40,210 nucleotides of DNA, from positions 1-40,210 of the forward strand of contig QGVE01000008.1 in assembly GCA_003242675.1 (NCBI GenBank), given 5' to 3'. Below the pieces are notes generated by a model. That model worked only from the letters and a program-made list of their open reading frames with translations, was not told the DNA's origin and did not search any database. The position numbers were made by a program, and so were the translations under genes. Source of the DNA: Bacillota bacterium (GTDB taxonomy: Bacteria > Bacillota_E > Symbiobacteriia > Symbiobacteriales > Symbiobacteriaceae). Below are positions 24,516 to 31,479 of this stretch, one piece after another (within the stretch, counting starts at the first letter, position 1; every line of letters begins with the position of its first letter).

Positions 24516-24860
24516 GTGCGTCACGTGAACGCGCTCTGCCTGAAGCTGGCCGCGTACATCCTGATCTTCGCGCTCGCCCTGCCCGTGCAGGGGCAGAAGG
24601 CCTTTGTGCAGTCGCTGCTGATGGCGGCCGTGCACACGCTCCTCCTGTGGCTGGGCGACCTGATCGTGCTGCCCCGCTTCGGGCGCACGGCGGCTCTGGC
24701 GGGCGACGCCGCGGCGCTGGTCCTCGGCTCCGTGCTCATGCTGCGGGCGATGGGCTCGGCCCTGCGCTTCGGCGGGCTGCTGGCGGCCGCGGGCATGGGC
24801 GTGCTGTTTGAGGCCTGGTTTCATTATCACTTGACGGAAAATCGGCTGCTGGAGGGCTGA
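24516..24860 (+). CDS. DUF2512 family membrane protein (YndM-like)
   Basis: A 114-residue, four-helix membrane protein. It has a VNALCLKLAAYILIFALALP helix, the HTLLLWLGDLIVLPRFG segment and the final WFHYHL, which fit the DUF2512 family of Bacillota. Its function is unknown. GTG 24516 follows GGAGGAGGGG. It is read in the same direction as the HD gene upstream and the DUF3825 gene downstream. Confidence 0.8.
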   Translation: MRHVNALCLKLAAYILIFALALPVQGQKAFVQSLLMAAVHTLLLWLGDLIVLPRFGRTAALAGDAAALVLGSVLMLRAMGSALRFGGLLAAAGMGVLFEAWFHYHLTENRLLEG

Positions 24861-24950
24861 AAGGCGACGGGTTCGGCAAGGGAATCGACAAGGCGCACGG
24901 AAAAGACATTGGCGAGCCAAGGTGCGGGTGGAAGGAAAGGATGTAGATAC

Positions 24951-26054
24951 TTGCGCCTGGAGGAGTTCACGTACTTACCGCTGGAGGCGCGCGAGAAGGC
25001 GCTGCGCTACCTGGCCAACATGATCGGCGAGCCCGACCGGCCGCTCGAAGAGCTGGCAGCGGATCTGGAGCGGGCCCTCGACCGCGCCGCCCGGGCGGGG
25101 CTGTTCTCGTATTTGCGGGAGGACCAGCCCGTGGCGGATCGGGCCCTGGCCGACGCGGTCCTCTTCCCGACCGGCCACACCACGCCCACCGGGGAGGAGA
25201 TCTCGGCCAAGTGTGTGCTCAACAAGAACCGGAACCGGCAGCCCTGGTTCGGACTGTTCTTCCAGGCGGCCCGGCGTGAGGGGTTCGTCATCGGCGACCT
25301 GTACTTCCGCACCTGGAGCGACGGCGCCCGCTTCCTGGAGGAGCTGGCGTCCATGGCGATCCCGGAGCGGTGGAGCTACAGCCAGTACCCGTCGAAGCAG
25401 CAGCACCCCATCCTGAAGTCGTACGTGGAGAAGACCTACGAGCGGCTGAAGCAGCAGGGCCGCATCCTGCGCAGCGGGAACAAGGTGCTGTTCAACACGG
25501 GCCTCCTGAATGTGTACTTTAAAGAAATCTACGTGCTGGGCGAAGCGGATCCGGCCTATCCCCAGCGGGTGGTGGGCGCCCGCCCGGTGCTGGAGACCGA
25601 CCGGGCGGTGCTGGAGACCTTTGTGAATCAGAAGCCGCCGATGGCCACCTACTTTGAGAAGATCACGGACGTCATCTTCGACCCCGACCTGCAGATCAAC
25701 ACCGATGACATCCACATCATCGACGACAACTTCGACCGCATCCCACCCAAGTACCGGACCCGGAAGAAGAGCGAGATCTTCGCGCTGTTCCAGGCGGCGA
25801 TCGAGTTCGCGCGCATCATGGCCCGGCGCAATTACAAGCTGGTGGTGCCGCAGTTTTACATGGGGCAGATCCAGTTTCTGATGCCGATCTACCTCTCCGG
25901 CGAGTTCAGCGGCGCGCCGGACTTCGCCCTGGTGCTGCAGAAGATGGGCGATGTGTACCGGGGGAACACCATCCTTACGCTGGACATGGCCTACCAGAAC
26001 GCCCGCCTCATCGCCAAGCCCGACACCACCTGGCTCAGCCCGGAAAAGTTCTAG
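24951..26054 (+). CDS. DUF3825-domain protein, possible RNA-associated
   Basis: 367 residues. The N-terminal ~100 are helical (YLANMIGEPDRPLEELAADL). The DUF3825-like core contains KCVLNKNRNRQPWFGLFF, the SYSQYPSKQQHP region, GNKVLFNTGLLNVYFKEIY, DDIHIIDDNFDRIPPKY and LVVPQFYMGQIQFLMP. In other bacteria the domain occurs beside RNA-binding (OST-HTH, S1) modules, which hints at RNA binding but proves nothing. TTG 24951 is preferred (AAAGGA nine bases upstream); the frame is open from 24909. Confidence 0.75.
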   Translation: MRLEEFTYLPLEAREKALRYLANMIGEPDRPLEELAADLERALDRAARAGLFSYLREDQPVADRALADAVLFPTGHTTPTGEEISAKCVLNKNRNRQPWFGLFFQAARREGFVIGDLYFRTWSDGARFLEELASMAIPERWSYSQYPSKQQHPILKSYVEKTYERLKQQGRILRSGNKVLFNTGLLNVYFKEIYVLGEADPAYPQRVVGARPVLETDRAVLETFVNQKPPMATYFEKITDVIFDPDLQINTDDIHIIDDNFDRIPPKYRTRKKSEIFALFQAAIEFARIMARRNYKLVVPQFYMGQIQFLMPIYLSGEFSGAPDFALVLQKMGDVYRGNTILTLDMAYQNARLIAKPDTTWLSPEKF

Positions 26055-26065
26055 CGGTCACCGAC

Positions 26066-26097
26066 ACGGCCCCTCCCGCCACTGGCGGAGGGGCCGT
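26066..26097 (+). terminator. Terminator-like hairpin after DUF3825 gene
   Basis: ACGGCCCCTC...GAGGGGCCGT with CGCC/GGCG continuing the stem and one bulged C. It is followed by CGCTTG, not a U-run. Confidence 0.7.
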
Positions 26098-26133
26098 CGC
26101 TTGATCGGGCGATGCGCCGTGCCGGGAAAGGCT

Positions 26134-26147
26134 ATGCAATCCTGTAT
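26134..26147. promoter_or_regulatory. Operator-like dyad 1 upstream of aminotransferase
   Basis: ATGCAATCCTGTAT fits ATRCAA-N2-YTGYAT. A second copy in reverse orientation lies at 26183, with centres 49 bp apart. The pair precedes the aminotransferase start by about 90 and 40 bases. Confidence 0.5.
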
Positions 26148-26182
26148 GCCGCAGGCAGGAACCGGCGGGGGCAGAAGCCAAT

Positions 26183-26196
26183 ATACAATCTTGCAT
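26183..26196. promoter_or_regulatory. Operator-like dyad 2 upstream of aminotransferase
   Basis: ATACAATCTTGCAT is a perfect ATRCAA-N2-TTGYAT palindrome pattern and nearly the reverse complement of the site at 26134. The half-site resembles GntR-type operators. It lies in an AT-rich patch that probably contains the promoter. Confidence 0.5.
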
Positions 26197-26234
26197 ATAC
26201 TAGGAGCCGGATGCGCCTGAAGGGAGGTATTCGC

Positions 26235-27608
26235 ATGACGCAGACGACGCGCTACATTCGGCTGGTGACCGAGGTCCCCGGCCCGCGCTCCCGTGAGCTG
26301 ATGGCCCGCAAGGAGCGCGTCGTGGCCAACGCCTTCTCCATCCACCTGCCGGTGGCGATCCGCGAGGGCCGCGGAGCGCTGATCACGGACGTGGACGGCA
26401 ACGTGTTCATCGACCTCGCCGGCGGCCTGGGCTGCATGAACGTGGGCCACTCCCACCCCCGGGTGGTCGAGGCGATTCAGCAGAGCGCGGCCCAGTTCAC
26501 CCACACGGACTTCTCGGTGATCATGTACGAGTCCTACATCCGGCTGGCGGAGCGGCTGGTGAAGCTCGCACCGGGTGACTTCCCCAAGAAGGCCTGCTTC
26601 TTCAACTCCGGCGCGGAAGCCGTGGAGAACGCGATCAAGATCGCGCGCAAGTACACGCGCCGCCGGGCGATCATCGCCCTGGAGGGCGCCTTCCACGGCC
26701 GCACCAACCTGACCATGGCCCTCACCTCCAAGGTGAAGCCGTACAAGGAAGGGTTCGGCCCCTTCGCCCCGGAGATCTACCGGGTCCCGACGCCGTACAC
26801 CTACCGGCGGCCGGCGGGCATGAGCGAGGCGGAGTACGTGAAGTTCTGCGCCGACGCCCTGGAGCGGGCGCTGATCACCCACGTGGCGCCGGAGGAGGTC
26901 GCGGCGATCATCCTGGAGCCGGTGCAGGGCGAGGGCGGCTTCATCCCGCTCCATCCCGACTACGTGGCGCGGGTGACGGAGCTGGCCCGGAAGCACGGGT
27001 TCCTGATCATCGCCGATGAGATCCAGTCCGGCTTCGGCCGCACGGGCACCTTCTTCGCCTGCGAGCAGCTGGGGCTGGTGCCGGACCTGATCTGCGTGGG
27101 CAAGTCGCTGGCCGCGGGCATGCCGCTCTCCGGCGTGATCGGCCGGGCAGAGGTGATGGACGCGCCGGAGGACTCCACCATCGGCGGCACCTACGTGGGC
27201 AACCCCGTCGCCTGTGCGGCGGCCAACGCCGTGCTGGACGTGATCGAGGAGGAGAAGCTCGTCGACCGGGCGCGGGCCATCGGCGATCTCCTGCGGCGCC
27301 GCTTCCAGGACCTGGCGGTGCAGCTGGAGAGCATCCCCGGCTCCCGCCTGCAGATCGGCGAGATCCGCGGGCTCGGCGCCATGGTCGGCGTGGAGCTGGT
27401 GACCGACCGGGCCACCCGGGAGCCGGCCACCCAAGAGGCCGCTGAGGTGGTGACCCGGGCCGGGCGGCGCGGCGTCGTCGCCGTGAAGTGCGGCATCTAC
27501 GGCAACACCCTCCGGATGCTGGTCCCGCTGGTGATCACGGACGACCAGCTGAACGAGGCCCTGGACGTCATCGGGCAGGTCTGCGTCGAGATCGCCCGCG
27601 GAGAGTAA
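26235..27608 (+). CDS. gabT: 4-aminobutyrate aminotransferase-like class III aminotransferase
   Basis: A 457-residue PLP enzyme of class III. The PLP-lysine is in LICVGKSLAAGMPLSGVIG. Other landmarks are GLGCMNVGHSHPRVV, FFNSGAEAVENAIKIAR, ALEGAFHGRTN, EPVQGEGGFIP and IADEIQSGFGRTGTFFA. Most similar in pattern to GabT, though other omega-amino acids (for example 5-aminovalerate) cannot be excluded. ATG 26235 follows GGGAGGT; the open frame upstream is not coding. It is a single-gene unit between terminators, with paired dyads in its promoter region that suggest a dedicated repressor or activator. Confidence 0.9.
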   Translation: MTQTTRYIRLVTEVPGPRSRELMARKERVVANAFSIHLPVAIREGRGALITDVDGNVFIDLAGGLGCMNVGHSHPRVVEAIQQSAAQFTHTDFSVIMYESYIRLAERLVKLAPGDFPKKACFFNSGAEAVENAIKIARKYTRRRAIIALEGAFHGRTNLTMALTSKVKPYKEGFGPFAPEIYRVPTPYTYRRPAGMSEAEYVKFCADALERALITHVAPEEVAAIILEPVQGEGGFIPLHPDYVARVTELARKHGFLIIADEIQSGFGRTGTFFACEQLGLVPDLICVGKSLAAGMPLSGVIGRAEVMDAPEDSTIGGTYVGNPVACAAANAVLDVIEEEKLVDRARAIGDLLRRRFQDLAVQLESIPGSRLQIGEIRGLGAMVGVELVTDRATREPATQEAAEVVTRAGRRGVVAVKCGIYGNTLRMLVPLVITDDQLNEALDVIGQVCVEIARGE

Positions 27609-27620
27609 GGGAAACCACCA

Positions 27621-27651
27621 GGGCGGCCCCGCCGGCGCGGCGGGGCCGCCC
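27621..27651 (+). terminator. Strong hairpin after aminotransferase
   Basis: GGGCGGCCCCGCC pairs perfectly with GGCGGGGCCGCCC (13 bp). It is followed by TGCTCGCG, without a U-run. Confidence 0.7.
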
Positions 27652-27675
27652 TGCTCGCGTGACCGTCCGCGCGCA

Positions 27676-27721
27676 GAAGCCATCGAGGCGCGGGGCAGGG
27701 CGCCCCCGGCTCGATGGCTTC
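27676..27721. terminator. Second hairpin between convergent genes
   Basis: A perfect 12-bp stem GAAGCCATCGAG/CTCGATGGCTTC with additional GC pairing inside (GGGGC/GCCCC). It is followed by CGGCGTTTT on the plus strand and probably serves both directions. Confidence 0.65.
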
Positions 27722-27770
27722 CGGCGTTTTCCGCCCCCTGAGCCCGCTTCCGGACCGGAACCCGCCGCGC

Positions 27771-27998
27771 TCACTCCTCCGCACGGGCGACGAGCGAGCA
27801 GAGCTCGCCGACGGTCTCCACTTCGACCAGCAGCTCGTCGGAGAGCTCCACGCCGAACTCGGCCTCCAGGGCCTCGACCAGCTCCTCCAGGCTGGTGTCA
27901 TACGCCTCCGTGAGGGCGGTGAGCAGCGTGGCGGGGCCGATGGACCGGTTCCCTACCCGCTCCCGGATGAGCTTCAGCGCCTCGTGCTTCAGATCCAT
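27771..27998 (-). CDS. Small acyl-carrier-protein-like protein
   Basis: 75 residues. The C-terminal half (LEELVEALEAEFGVELSD, then VETVGELCSLV) follows the helix II-III pattern of acyl carrier proteins. The phosphopantetheine DSL motif is not canonical: the sequence reads DTSL. Helix II is two residues shorter, so aligning on the AEF element puts Asp34 where the modified serine should be. It may be a non-modified ACP-like protein or a diverged carrier. ATG 27998 is likely; GGAGGTGG is 14 bases upstream. It is divergent from the acyl-CoA ligase. Confidence 0.6.
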   Translation of the reverse strand: MDLKHEALKLIRERVGNRSIGPATLLTALTEAYDTSLEELVEALEAEFGVELSDELLVEVETVGELCSLVARAEE

Positions 27999-28182
27999 GG
28001 GCTGCCATGCCACCTCCGGGCGGATATTCTCCCCGGCCTGGGCCCGGTTATGCGGCCGCCGCCCGCAAGAAAGGACGAAACAATGCATTATCTTTTACCT
28101 GGAAGCCAAATCGGAATCATGATACAATGACGCAAATCCGACTTGGACTCATGAGCATCATGGGCAAGGGGGTGCGCTTCCC

Positions 28183-29856
28183 GTGGAGCGTCCATATCTC
28201 AAGGCCTATCCGCAGGGAGTGCGTTGGGACCTGGAGATCCCGGAGGTCCCCTTCTACCAGGCGCTGTTCGAGCAGGCCGAGAAGAACCCGACCCGGACTG
28301 CGCTCATCTTCATGGGGAGGCGGGTGAGCTATCGCGAGCTGGTGGATTCCATCGACCGGTTCGGCGCGGCGCTGCAGCGGCGGTACGGCATCCAGAAGGG
28401 CGACCGTGTTGGCATCATCCTTCCGAATTGCCCCCAGAACGTCATTGCCACCGTCGCCTGTCAGCGCATCGGCGCCATCCCGGTCCAGTTCAACCCGCTC
28501 TACGTGGCCCGGGAGATCGCCTACCAGGTGCGGGACTCGGGCTGCCGCCTCATGATCACCCTGGACCTCTTCTGGCAGAAGGTCCGCGAGGCCGGCGGCG
28601 TGGAGGCCTACATCTGGACCGGGGCGCAGGACTTCCTCAACTTCCCGCTCAACATCCTCTACAAGCTGAAGGCCAAGCCCCCGCGCATCCCGCCCTCCGA
28701 GGCGACCCACTTCATGGAGCTCCTGCGCGAGAGCCCGCAGGCGATCAAGGTCGCCCCCATCCGCCCGAAGGAGGACATCGCCGTGCTGCTCTACACGGGC
28801 GGCACCACCGGCGTCTCCAAGGGCGTGATGCTCTCCCACTTCAACCTGGTCGCCAACGTCACCCAGATCCGGGAGTGGCTCCAGATGGGCGACGAGCACC
28901 ACACCGTGCTCGCCGCGCTGCCGATGTTCCACTCCTACGGCTTCACGGCGACGGTGGGGATGGGGCTCTCGTCCGGCGCTACGCTCATCCTCGTGCCGCG
29001 CTTTGAGCCCGGCCAGGTGCTGAAGACCATCGCCAAGTACCGGCCGACGATGTTCCCCGGCGTGCCCACGATGTACATCGGGCTCCTCAACCACCCCGAC
29101 TTCCACAAGTACGACCTCACGTCGATCAAGCTCTGCGTCACCGGCGCGGCCCCCATGCCGGTCGAGCTGCTCCGCCGGTTCGAACAGGCGACCGGCGCCA
29201 CGATCATGGAGGGGTACGGCCTCACCGAGACCTCGCCGGTGACCCACGCCAACCCGCGCGTCGGCAAGCGGATCCCGGGCAGCGTCGGCCTGCCTTACCC
29301 CGGCACCGACGTGCGCATCGTGGACCTGGAGACCGGCGAGGACCTGCCCCCCGGCGGCGAGGGCGAGATCCTGATCCGCGGCCCGCAGGTGATGCTGGGC
29401 TACTGGAACCGGCCGGAGGAGACCCGGGAGGTGCTGAAGGACGGCTGGCTCCACACGGGCGACATCGGCCGGATGGACGACGAGGGCTACCTCTACATCG
29501 TGGACCGGAAGAAGGACATGATCATCGCCGGCGGGTTCAACATCTACCCGCGGGAGATCGACGAGGTGCTCTACCAGCATCCGGCGGTCCTCGAGGCCTG
29601 CGCGGTGGGCGTGCCGGACCCCTACCGGGGTGAGACGGTGAAGGCCTTCGTGGTGCTGAAGCCCGGCGCCCAGGCCACCGAGCAGGAGATCCTGGAGTTC
29701 TGCCGGGAGCGGCTGGCGGCCTACAAGCGGCCGCGGTCGGTGGAGTTCGTGCCGGAGCTGCCCAAGTCCACGGTGGGCAAGGTGCTGCGCCGGGTGCTGG
29801 CGGAGCAGGAGCGCCAGAAGATGGAGCAGAAGCAGAAGGCGGCGGCGGCCGACTAG
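28183..29856 (+). CDS. fadD: Long-chain acyl-CoA synthetase (AMP-forming)
   Basis: A 557-residue ANL-superfamily ligase that activates a fatty acid to acyl-AMP and then acyl-CoA. Motifs are the P-loop LLYTGGTTGVSKGVMLSH, the substrate-region YGLTETSP and the hinge HTGDIGRMDDEGYLYIVDR. The FACS-type KDMIIAGGFNIYPREIDEVL and the catalytic Lys region PKSTVGKVLRR follow. GTG 28183 follows AAGGGGGTG. It is the first gene of a group with SCP2 and, further on, a FadF-like reductase. The fatty-acid-type signature favours medium/long-chain substrates over acetate. Confidence 0.9.
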   Translation: MERPYLKAYPQGVRWDLEIPEVPFYQALFEQAEKNPTRTALIFMGRRVSYRELVDSIDRFGAALQRRYGIQKGDRVGIILPNCPQNVIATVACQRIGAIPVQFNPLYVAREIAYQVRDSGCRLMITLDLFWQKVREAGGVEAYIWTGAQDFLNFPLNILYKLKAKPPRIPPSEATHFMELLRESPQAIKVAPIRPKEDIAVLLYTGGTTGVSKGVMLSHFNLVANVTQIREWLQMGDEHHTVLAALPMFHSYGFTATVGMGLSSGATLILVPRFEPGQVLKTIAKYRPTMFPGVPTMYIGLLNHPDFHKYDLTSIKLCVTGAAPMPVELLRRFEQATGATIMEGYGLTETSPVTHANPRVGKRIPGSVGLPYPGTDVRIVDLETGEDLPPGGEGEILIRGPQVMLGYWNRPEETREVLKDGWLHTGDIGRMDDEGYLYIVDRKKDMIIAGGFNIYPREIDEVLYQHPAVLEACAVGVPDPYRGETVKAFVVLKPGAQATEQEILEFCRERLAAYKRPRSVEFVPELPKSTVGKVLRRVLAEQERQKMEQKQKAAAAD

Positions 29857-29937
29857 CAGGGAATTCCGGCGACCGCCGGCGAAGTGATGGAGCCGGGCAA
29901 TGGCACGACCACTACAGAGGAAGGGGAGTCCGGAACG

Positions 29938-30258
29938 ATGCAGATTGCCGAGCTGCTGGAGAAGCTGAAGGCGCAGATCGAGGCGAACCCGTCCAAGATC
30001 GCCAACCTGAAGGCCACCTACCAGTTCGAGCTCACCGGGGAAGGTGGCGGCACCTACCACGCCATCTTCGACAACGGCAAGTACGAGATCGGCGAGGGGC
30101 CGGTGGAGCAGCCCGGCTGCACCATCACCATCGCGACCGCCGACTTCTTCGCCCTGCTGGAGCGCAAGCTGAACCCGATGGCGGCCTTCATGGCGGGCAA
30201 GCTGAAGATCCGCGGCGACATGGGCCAGGCGATGAAGCTCCAGCAGCTGTTCAGCTAG
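29938..30258 (+). CDS. SCP2 sterol-binding-domain protein
   Basis: A 106-residue single SCP2 domain, a small lipid or acyl-CoA-binding fold. It begins MQIAELLEKLKAQIEANP, with YQFELTGEGGGTYHAIF, a CTITIATADFFALLERKLNP stretch, the FMAGKLKIRGDMGQAMKL motif and a terminal hydrophobic end. ATG 29938 follows AGGAAGGGGAG. It lies 81 bases after the acyl-CoA ligase and is probably cotranscribed, so it may carry fatty acids or acyl-CoA to or from that enzyme. Confidence 0.85.
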   Translation: MQIAELLEKLKAQIEANPSKIANLKATYQFELTGEGGGTYHAIFDNGKYEIGEGPVEQPGCTITIATADFFALLERKLNPMAAFMAGKLKIRGDMGQAMKLQQLFS

Positions 30259-30286
30259 CGGCCTGTCCTCCGCAGAGAGAAAGCGC

Positions 30287-30320
30287 GCGGCGCCCCCGAC
30301 CGTCCGGCCGGGGGCGCCGC
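30287..30320 (+). terminator. Terminator-like hairpin after SCP2 gene
   Basis: A 12-bp GCGGCGCCCCCG/CGGGGGCGCCGC stem, followed by GGTCGCG with no U-run. Confidence 0.7.
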
Positions 30321-30403
30321 GGTCGCGTGCAGCGGCATAGGCAGGGATCCCGCCATCTATTCACGTATACAAGACCGACGACCCCGGAAAGGGGGGCTTC
30401 GCC

Positions 30404-31261
30404 CTGCTTCACCTGTTCGCCCTCGTCATCGCGCTGGCCCCGGCCGCAGCCATGCTCTGGTACATCCGCCACCTGGACAAGTACGAGCCGGAGCCCTGGA
30501 CGCACATGGCGGCCGCCTTCGCCGCCGGGGTCCTGGTGACGGTCCCGGTCTACGCTGTCGAGGTCCTGCTGAACCGGGTGGGCCCCTTCTCCGGCTTCCT
30601 GGCGACGGTCTACATTTCGTTCGTCGTCGCGGCCTTCACGGAGGAGACCGGGAAGGGGCTTGCCGCCTGGGCCGCCAGCTGGCGCAGGCCGGAGTTCAAC
30701 GAGGTGATGGACGGCATCGTCTACTTCGGCGTGACCCACATGGGCTTTGCCGTGGCCGAGAACCTCGTCTACGTCTTCCTGGGAGGCGACATCTACACCG
30801 GCATCCTCACCGCGCTGGTGCGGACCACCACGGCGGTGCCCATGCACGTCATCGTCGGCATGATCATGGGCTACCACGTGGGGGTCCTGCGGTTTGCCCG
30901 GACCCGGGGGGAGAAGGTCCTGCACCTCGCGGAGGGGTGGGTCCTGCCCATCCTGCTCCACGGCCTGTACAACCTGGGCAGCCTGAACCAGGATAGGACC
31001 CTAAGGACTTTCATGGACCTGATCCGCTACGGATTCGGCACGGCGACGCTTTACGCCGCGGTGGTGGCCCTGTGGGTGACGCTCCTGCCCCGGGTGCGCC
31101 GCGCCCAGCAGGCCTCGCCCTTCCGCCCGATCGCCGCCTACCCGCTCGTCGCGGCCGACACCCCCTGCCCCGCCTGCGGATCGATCTACCCGCAGGGGGC
31201 GCGCTACTGCCCGCACTGCGGCGTCCGGCTCTGGCCGGCCAACCCCTCCGCTCCCCGCTGA
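30404..31261 (+). CDS. PrsW-family membrane protease with C-terminal zinc ribbon
   Basis: 285 residues when started at CTG 30404. That start lies 7 bases behind AAAGGGGGG and supplies a first membrane helix, after which comes WYIRHLDKYEPEPW. The nearest ATG (30452) would delete that helix, and no ATG/GTG/TTG exists upstream in frame. PrsW motifs are FTEETGKGLAAW, GFAVAENLVYVF, PMHVIVGMIMGYH and LLHGLYN; the family includes intramembrane proteases. The C-terminus carries a zinc ribbon with two CxxC pairs (CPAC, CPHC). No known partner (RsiW-like anti-sigma factor) is encoded nearby. Confidence 0.8.
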   Translation: MLHLFALVIALAPAAAMLWYIRHLDKYEPEPWTHMAAAFAAGVLVTVPVYAVEVLLNRVGPFSGFLATVYISFVVAAFTEETGKGLAAWAASWRRPEFNEVMDGIVYFGVTHMGFAVAENLVYVFLGGDIYTGILTALVRTTTAVPMHVIVGMIMGYHVGVLRFARTRGEKVLHLAEGWVLPILLHGLYNLGSLNQDRTLRTFMDLIRYGFGTATLYAAVVALWVTLLPRVRRAQQASPFRPIAAYPLVAADTPCPACGSIYPQGARYCPHCGVRLWPANPSAPR

Positions 31262-31288
31262 CCGCGGCGTCCCCCAGCCTCTCCCGAT

Positions 31289-31318
31289 CCGCCCCGAACG
31301 GGGCGGCTTCGCTTTTTC
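31289..31318 (+). terminator. Rho-independent terminator after prsW-like gene
   Basis: Stem CCGCCCC/GGGGCGG around GAAC, followed by CTTCGCTTTTT. This is one of the few hairpins in the window with a proper U-tract. Confidence 0.85.
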
Positions 31319-31413
31319 CGCGGCCGCGCGGAACCGGGATGACAGATCCGGCGAAAGAATAGGGTGACCTGAGAGGATATTGGCCCGATAAGGACGAATA
31401 AAGCGAGACAGAC

Positions 31414-31431
31414 TGAATGGCTATTCATTCA
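31414..31431. promoter_or_regulatory. FadR-like operator
   Basis: TGAATGGCTATTCATTCA matches the published Bacillus subtilis FadR consensus TGAATGAMTANTCATTCA at all but one defined position. It lies 49 bases upstream of the FadF-like gene. In B. subtilis, FadR is a TetR-type repressor released by long-chain acyl-CoA. No fadR gene is in this window. Confidence 0.7.
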
Positions 31432-31479
31432 TATGGTGTGGGGAGTAGGAGCAACCGTGGCCGACAAGGGGGAGGCAGC

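Noticed and set aside
28081..28182. Sigma-A promoter TTTACC...TACAAT before the acyl-CoA ligase
   Set aside because: The spacing is about 23 bases and no better -35 fits TACAAT at 28123; AT-rich but not a supportable promoter.
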